64,000 bases of DNA from Astrocystis sublimbata (Eukaryota > Ascomycota > Sordariomycetes > Xylariales > Xylariaceae): assembly GCA_022453515.1 (NCBI GenBank), contig JAJNNY010000002.1, positions 1,178,001 to 1,242,000 of the forward strand, read 5' to 3'. Of this stretch, positions 57,663-64,000 are shown in pieces. The notes below the pieces were generated by a model. It did not search any database. It was not told the origin of the DNA and saw only the letters and a program-made list of their open reading frames with translations. A program made the position numbers and the translations under genes. Position 1 is the first letter of the stretch. Every line of letters starts with the position of its first letter.

Positions 57663-60600
57663 ATGGTTGTAGAGAAAATCATACCCCCGAGGCCAGGCCA
57701 GCCTCTGTCGCCCTGGGCCCAACGCCACGGCTTCACCACCAACTCCAACGATGCCGCTTTCCATAGAGGGCCACTTCGACACTCGGGCACGGGAACCGAC
57801 CGTAAGTCATTTCTCCAAGCTAGGGCTACCATCACCTCCTCAAACAGCCAGTACTGGAATCACCATGGCATAATTAGCAGCCCATCTTGGCGCGGTTGAG
57901 CATCGTTTACTGACTGATGATACAGAGTGAGCATCCTTGTCCCTTTCCATGCACCGGTGACATTGCGTTGGCGAGTCATATCGTCCGCTTGGACATCACA
58001 CTGTTGAATGGACCATTCCGTTAGCTCTCACTTGCGCCAAGTGTGGACGCACCCAAGTAGATGTGATAGTACTGACTACTGACTGGTGTTTATGGCAGTC
58101 CGACCGTACATCCAATATTCTACTCCGACGAGCCTAACATACGGGGCTTGAAATTTTTCGCTCACCCCAATGATGTGGATAGAACATTCTGGTCTGACCA
58201 GATAACCACAACTGATGGTTATGAACCATGGCAACTTGGCGTCGCGATCAATTCTCTGATATCTGCGGATGGGAAGGAGATCCCAGGAGGTCATCAGAAG
58301 GCTTACCCGTCGGCTTATGATGGCGATCCAGCTACCCATCCTGGATGGGAAAGAAAACGCCTTTATGATAGCAACCTCGCCAAGGTGAACGAAGCGAATT
58401 GGTTGCCTTTCCTTAGCAAGGACAAGTGGCTAGACTGGCACTCTGGTACGCCAATACTTCAGAATGGAACTTGGAGCGTTGACAACCCTCGAGTCTGGCA
58501 CGAGCTGTCTTTTATACTCGAAATGGTGAATAAAGTCTTCCGTGCACTCATTAACGATAACCACGACTTGTAGGTACGATGAATTTGCGCAAACATATAA
58601 ATACCATGTTAACTTGAGTAATTAGTTTGAAAACCATTCTGTTTGGTATTCTTGGCACTTGGCAAGATATTGGGATGGGTGAGTCTATCTATGCTTAACA
58701 TTCTCATGTCCTCGGTAACTTCCAGCATATTGAGTGTCTATCTGGCGTTGCCCTCGGACCAACTTGAACTCCCCTTACTCGTTGTCTGCAGCCTTCTCAA
58801 ATACACTTCACTGACTGCGAAACCATAGAGCTTTCACTCAACTTTCCGATAGCGCCACCGGACCCTGATGCTTTGGTTCTTGTATCGTACAATGAATGTG
58901 AGAAATACAGGCATAGCTGTACTCCTGCCATCTTGACGCATATGAACAAGATTTTGAGTTACGCACCGGGTGATCTTCAAGCGGAGCTTGAAGCAATATT
59001 GCAATTTCAGCGATGGGCTATTTTGTAAGTTTTTGTTGTGACTACTCCGCGGTTGTCCTCACAATATATGCTACCAAAACCAACACATGCCCCTGTCTGC
59101 TTATAGATGTCCCATTACACGAGTATAGCGACTTTTTTGGTAGTTATGCTCGGCACTGCTGACCTCAGCTCGATGCTCACAGGGATTACGAATGCGCCTT
59201 TGCTATGACCCATCCAGGTCATGGGAATCTGATTACTATCAACGCGGCCGTTCTAGGCCGATTGGTGAAAAACGACGTCACCCTGAGTGAGCGCTGCATC
59301 TTACAATGGAGGCTGATAACAACTGTAGGCACACCGATGCTATTTTGTGCATCATTTGACTCGGAAGATAACTAACAGCAATCGTAGATCATGCACGAGC
59401 TGGGTTAGTGTTGTGCGACTATATTACTCATTTACCATTTCCCCACACCTCGCGATATCACATAATGAATCACCCTTAGGACTAGAGCGAAGCATTCCTG
59501 GTCGGCCTATCACTCTCTAGCGCTCATTTCTGACTTCCGTTGTGATACAGGGCACGCAATTATGAACTGGAGACAAGCGAAAATGAGAGGCCTAACTGGA
59601 TATTGGCCTGAGCCTGCAAGTCTCCTGTCTGGATTTTGATTTTGGCCCTATAGATAGGCATTATGGCTAATTCGTAGGTCTTGACTTGTACAGTTTGTAG
59701 ATTTTGGTGGTGCTACTGAGATGGGCCACGCTGTTGAGATGGGTGTTTGGGGCTACGTAACTAACATCCTTCGTGAGTAATAAGGTCTATTAACTTATAT
59801 ATCAGCTCTGAGTTATATCTCGTTGATACCCTATCTTCCACGGATACTATAATTTGTTATCAATATTGGAACACGTCAAGGGCGTGTCCTCGAGCCTTGA
59901 ACGTTGTTGAAAAGTTTCCTTCTCTAACATCGGTAATTATAGAAAGAATGGGTCCCGAGGGTTTCCCTCAGGGGGTTCTCTGCTCGAATTGGCCTGTTGC
60001 GGACTACCACAGGGGTCACACCGCGAGCGGCAATTTCAACAGGAATCACCCCGATTTTGCCAATGGGGGCATGGTTTACCAAGAACTAAAACCTGTACAA
60101 TATCTTGCGAGGTTCCTGTCGGAATCATTCTGGAGCGACCCAGCCATACCTCGGAAAAGCGACAATGGTTTCCATAACACCTGTCTATTCACGAGTATAT
60201 CCGCTGCGGACTCCTCCAAACCTTTTTATAAATTTATCAATGACTTAGAGGTGAACCCATATTTGGATCGGAGCAGGCTGGCGGCCTGGGAAAAGCAACT
60301 GATTCAGGATTGGGAGCAGAGTGAGGAATGTAAGTCTTCCGGATGATCTCCTGTCCCAGCCTGAATATTACTGCCTGACTCATGACTGCTAACCTCTACT
60401 ACTGTATGTAGTGTGGGCGTATTTGCGTGGACAATGGTGGCATGATTTGCACGATGTAGTAAGTGTCACTTTGCAACCATTCACGCAGCCGAGGTGGTGT
60501 TTGTAGAAGGTGGGCAAAGCTCACTTTTCTCGAACATCATCTCCATAGCTCTCTGGCGAGTCTGCGGGGATAGTACAGGATAGACTTCGTGCAGATTCTC

Positions 60601-61754
60601 GATAACCCAGTTTCATGAAGATCGTATCCGCTAACAATGACTAATTGATTGGCGTAGTGGGCACAAACAGCGGTCAGTTGACTTTACCAAGTTCCTTTCA
60701 TGTACGGCTACTTCTATCATATTGCTAACAACTACTACTGGATAAAGTGGGGGTCACCGTTTCTACGTTGGGACTTGACAGCTTTCCGTGAATCTCACCG
60801 TACCCGAAACCTTGAACAATGCCGTCGAACTGCGGACGACCTGCTTCATATGATACCTCGTGCGTTTTATGACAACGCCTACGCCTCTCATTATTCCTAC
60901 GCTTTAGCCGTTAGTAATATTGAGTGGATATATCAGTTAGTACCACCACTTCCAATTCTTTTGCTTTTTTCTTTTCTTTTCGACTTAGCTCCTAGCTATA
61001 CGTTGGTAAAATGGCACCATGGAAACGCATTCGCGTAACATCTTCGAATATCAATAGATGGTGTATGCTAACTCTTGACTTCAATGGTAGTGTCGTTGGT
61101 AAGCAACCATATCATGAGTTGAGACATTTTTTTCCAGAATGCTATATTCACCATGCGCCTAATTATAGGACTACTCATGCTAGCGTCTATCCCAAGTAAG
61201 CCTTTCTACTAGTGTTCCCTTTTCACCTTTGGTGGATGAGATGGTCACAGCTCGCTCCTCCCTAATCGCATATCGCTGAACCCAGTGTCATTATAGTTCA
61301 ACGCCCAGGGGAAATGCTCCCACTCAAAGAAAGCAAATTGGGACCATTCAAGTTGACGCCCAGTAAAGAGGGTCTCAAGCAAGCAGTGCAGCCCATAGAA
61401 CTGGGAATATCCCTAAAACAGTCAGGGGGAGTGGCAGCCTCTCCGAATGAGTTTTACAATCCCCTCCAACCGGCAAGGATACGGTTCGACCACTTCCATT
61501 ATCTCGACCAGGTCCGCACCGTTTTATGGCACTTGGCCTGTTTACAAAAGGCTGTGTCATCGTCCTGGCTCATGGAGATCTTACGAGTAGAAAAGAATTT
61601 GCGGTTTGAACATGAGCGACGTTACATGGCAGGAACTCCGATCGATCAAAGGCTCCAGGCCTGGTCTGACATGTGGGATTTTAATGTACCGGAATATGCG
61701 CCACAAGCTATGTCTCGCTGGGTGGTGGATCGATGGGTCACAGTAGTAGTATAG
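57663..61754 (+). CDS. Uncharacterised zincin-like protein with HELGH motif, 16 exons
   Basis: Sixteen exons were chained by splice signals and phase: 57663-57801, 57881-57926, 58099-58569, 58626-58678, 58829-59024, 59183-59324, 59387-59402, 59551-59619, 59701-59772, 59895-60329, 60412-60458, 60659-60673, 60748-60935, 61058-61086, 61138-61195, 61286-61754. The product is 814 residues without signal peptide or membrane segment. HELGH (His352, Glu353, His356) is assembled only by splicing across the 148-bp intron between the 16-nt exon 7 and exon 8. It is followed 28 residues later by a candidate third ligand Glu384 in ATEMGHAVEMGVWG, the spacing of gluzincin metallopeptidases. Other conserved-looking blocks are HRTFW-like HPNDVDRTFWSD, NWLPFLSKDKWLDWHSG and SESFWSDPAIPRKSDNGFH. 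The protein is Trp-rich. I recognise no named family; peptidase activity is inference. Start codon and the smallest exons are the least certain parts. Confidence 0.65.
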
Positions 61755-62471
61755 CCGGAAGGAAAGGCAAATGGCATTAGAGCGGTTAGGATGAGAAATA
61801 GGAGCGGCTTCTTGGTTGTAACACGAAATATTATTTAAAGGTAGATTTTACAATGCAATTATGCCCTAGCATTCTTCACGAGATGAGAGTAATTAATCAC
61901 CTTCTTGTTGGATTTTCGATTCGTTTTTCATATATGAACATGACCTTGTTCTTTACTCAACACGCCCACTTCTGCCAGCGCCTTTGAAGATACTATTATG
62001 CTGCTTTGGAGGCAGCGTGTGCTGACTACGGGCTGATCTTGGAATGGAGGATAATTATGATTTGCCTCTACTGTTTGATCAACTACGCGAACGTAGACAC
62101 ATACAATATTGCAGCACTTAACTTGGGACATTGGCTGCCAAGTAATATGATAAAAGAGCATGAGATTTGAAGTTCCCCTATAATTAGCAAGTCCATTGTT
62201 CCAGGTAGAAAAGTATCTGCACGATTATAGGTATAAGCGCGCCGAACCCAAGTATGTTATCGTGCTGGTACTGCGAAGCTCTAGGGGTTACGTCAATGGA
62301 ACGCATTTCTCGTAGAGTCTCGTAGAGAAAACGCGTACGACTTTCTATAATTCGATGTTTCAGATTCAATCATGAATATGTCGAAAGTTCACGGCCTTCA
62401 TCGAAAGCTCTCTTCTTATAATTGTTGTTATTATCTAAATTCTTGGGAATCGTTCATTCATATGCTTATCA
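61755..62471. other. convergent 3' region
   Basis: These 717 bp separate two converging stop codons. The stretch is A+T-rich and no gene is seen. Confidence 0.65.
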
Positions 62472-64000
62472 TTATACCACGCTCCAGAAAATTGCCCACA
62501 ATGGGTCCAGCACATTCCAGACGTAGGGCATGCCCCGGTCAAGGCCGTCCTTGTCGAAGGTGCGAGCATTCCATTTCTTGCTCAGAGCCAACATGTCACA
62601 CTTGAACTTCTCTGCAGCGACGTTGCTCTTCTTGTTCAGCCCACCTAGTAGCGCCGGGTTGTCGAGCATATAGGCAATGGTCTCGTTTGTGCCCTTCCAG
62701 CTCGCACGGTTGCCAGCTGCGTACGTGGCAACTTGCCAAGCAGCGCCTTCAGCTGTAGGCATCCATTCCACTAAAAGTTCAAATGTCAGAAACCTTGTTA
62801 TCCGAAAGGGCTTGATGCGTTGCTATGAGTCCTCGATCGCATAGGAGCTTATTGGACAATAGCCATGGTAGAAGATTGAGCCCGGGCAAAGAGGTTGCTT
62901 ACTGATGTCTGTTACCACGCCCTTCTTGGTCGGTAGCGGCTTTTGCCATCCAGCTGTGGTGAAAGGAAGTGCCATAATATCGAGTTGATTGCCGTTACCG
63001 CTCATAATCACGTCTAATATTCGCCTCAATTAGCTCATGTTGTACGAGAGAAGGTGGTGCCCATCAATGGACAGCATGAAAGGGTGGGAAACACATACGG
63101 ACGATCGAGTTAAGGTAGACAAAGTGAGTGAGGATATCGACCAGTTGTTTCTTAGTCGAGATCTGCTTTGGAAAGTCGCGTGTTTGTCCAGGTCCCGTCT
63201 CCTTAGCCCAGGCTTGCAACTCTCTGTCATGAGCCACGGCCCTGTCGTTCTTGTAGTACGAATCGATAATGCTCGTCATTACTTCTTCGAACGCATTCAT
63301 GAGGACGGAGGCATCTTCGTAACTATTTCAAGACTTGTTAATGATGTCTGCAATATATGGTGATACAATGCGCCCAAAGAAGTGTGCCTTCAAGACACAT
63401 GATGACGTTCTACCGGGCGACTCGGGATGATATGAGAATAGCTTGGGATCTCACTCACAAGGGAAATGATTTCAAAGCTGGGCCATGTTCGTAATCGATC
63501 AGACCGCGATTCCTCAAGCTAGTTTCGAAGTAGTTGCCCAAGAAGCTTGACGTTTCACCAGATTCATACACCTGGTAGTTTGTCATGTCAATATTGGTGA
63601 TCATATCGGACTTCAGTGGCTGCAAGAGTCTGCGCTTACTTCGTTGGCCCATGTGCGAGCAGCGTCAGCGGTCCAGGGGTAGTACTTCGGTCCAAGCTCG
63701 TCGGTACCATTGACTAGACTGTCTTGTAGGTTGGGACGAACTCCCCAAGGGGTATTTTCGACTATTGATTCAACCATGTTAGTAATCATGTTCAGAGGGC
63801 GCAGTAAACAAATGATGGGGGTAAAATCATTGCCCCCGTGGAGTTCGCCCAGTCCGCCATCTTCATCAGCGTGTGGAACTAGGTACTCTCGATCATACCA
63901 CTTAACCGAATCGCTTGGGTACTAACTTGATTTTGGGAACAGCAGCAGCTGAAAAACGAGGAAATATGTGAGACTTACTTCGGTGGAGCAGAGCCATGAC
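62472..64000 (-). CDS. Lipoxygenase-like protein, 3' part, with a frame break
   Basis: This gene runs off the window's right edge; only the C-terminal part is visible. Exons on the minus strand are 64000-63979 (partial), 63921-63459, 63322-63099, 63013-62903 and 62770-62472. Lipoxygenase features are LKSFP(F)YEDASVLMNAFEEV followed by IIDSYY, then DRELQAWAKE, DFPKQISTKKQLVDILTHFVYLNSIVH, KPLPTKKGVV, and a C-terminus GMPYVWNVLDP...VV. Fungal lipoxygenases oxidise polyunsaturated fatty acids to hydroperoxides. SIVH supplies the expected metal-ligand His; the Asn normally four residues on is Ser; the terminal Val can be the carboxylate ligand. The N-terminal His pair is not in view. Near 63625-63640 the frame shifts by one base, between TWANEVSADS and PLKSDMITN, suggesting a disabling deletion, a sequence error or a very short intron. 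Confidence 0.72.

Noticed and set aside
57663..61754. Region read as several separate small genes
   Set aside because: Every gap has usable splice signals and all sixteen exons agree in phase, so one gene explains the open segments better.
1..64000. CRISPR arrays, prokaryotic operons or prophage
   Set aside because: No regularly spaced direct repeats; spliceosomal introns and eukaryotic families throughout exclude prokaryotic DNA.

Overview
This window looks like nuclear DNA of a filamentous ascomycete, most likely a Sordariomycete. The genes carry short introns (mostly 49-150 bp) with GTRAGT-type donors and CTAAC/CTGAC branch points. They include an H3K9 methyltransferase very close to Neurospora DIM-5, a fungal-type eIF3h and a fungal rvt-type cellular reverse transcriptase. 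Gene-free DNA is rich in TACCTAGGTA palindromes. No genus is claimed. Exon boundaries were assembled by hand from splice signals, phase and family patterns; no search or RNA evidence was available.

Layout. 0-6.3 kb: a tRNA-Asp(GUC), TRP4 (-) and mitochondrial ribosomal protein uL10m (+) sharing a 753-bp divergent promoter with a consensus CPC1/GCN4 site, then a small DUF4870-type membrane protein (+). 6.3-10.7 kb: no gene seen. 10.7-17.5 kb: a UPF0643-like protein, eIF3h and S-adenosylhomocysteinase, all (+). 17.5-34.6 kb: one large Zn2Cys6 transcription factor (-, 24.6-27.9 kb) between two gene-poor stretches of about 7 kb each. 34.6-37.5 kb: a mitochondrial S-adenosylmethionine carrier (-) and a single-pass membrane protein with 30 consecutive aspartates (-). 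38.5-57 kb, gene dense: HIR3 histone chaperone subunit (-), exomer ChAP subunit (+), rvt (-), a UBTD-type ubiquitin-like protein (-) and the DIM-5/Clr4 H3K9 methyltransferase (-). 57.6-64 kb: a 16-exon gene for an 814-residue protein with a gluzincin-like HELGH motif (+), convergent with the 3' part of a lipoxygenase-like gene (-) that runs off the window and carries a frame break.

Functional threads. SAH hydrolase, the mitochondrial SAM carrier and the H3K9 methyltransferase all touch the methyl cycle. HIR3 and the methyltransferase both act on chromatin. These are housekeeping genes, and nothing in the sequence shows co-regulation. The least described material is the rvt protein (motif C reads E-D rather than D-D), the HELGH protein beside the lipoxygenase, the poly-Asp membrane protein, and the regulator isolated in a gene desert with a 641-bp intron through its zinc cluster.
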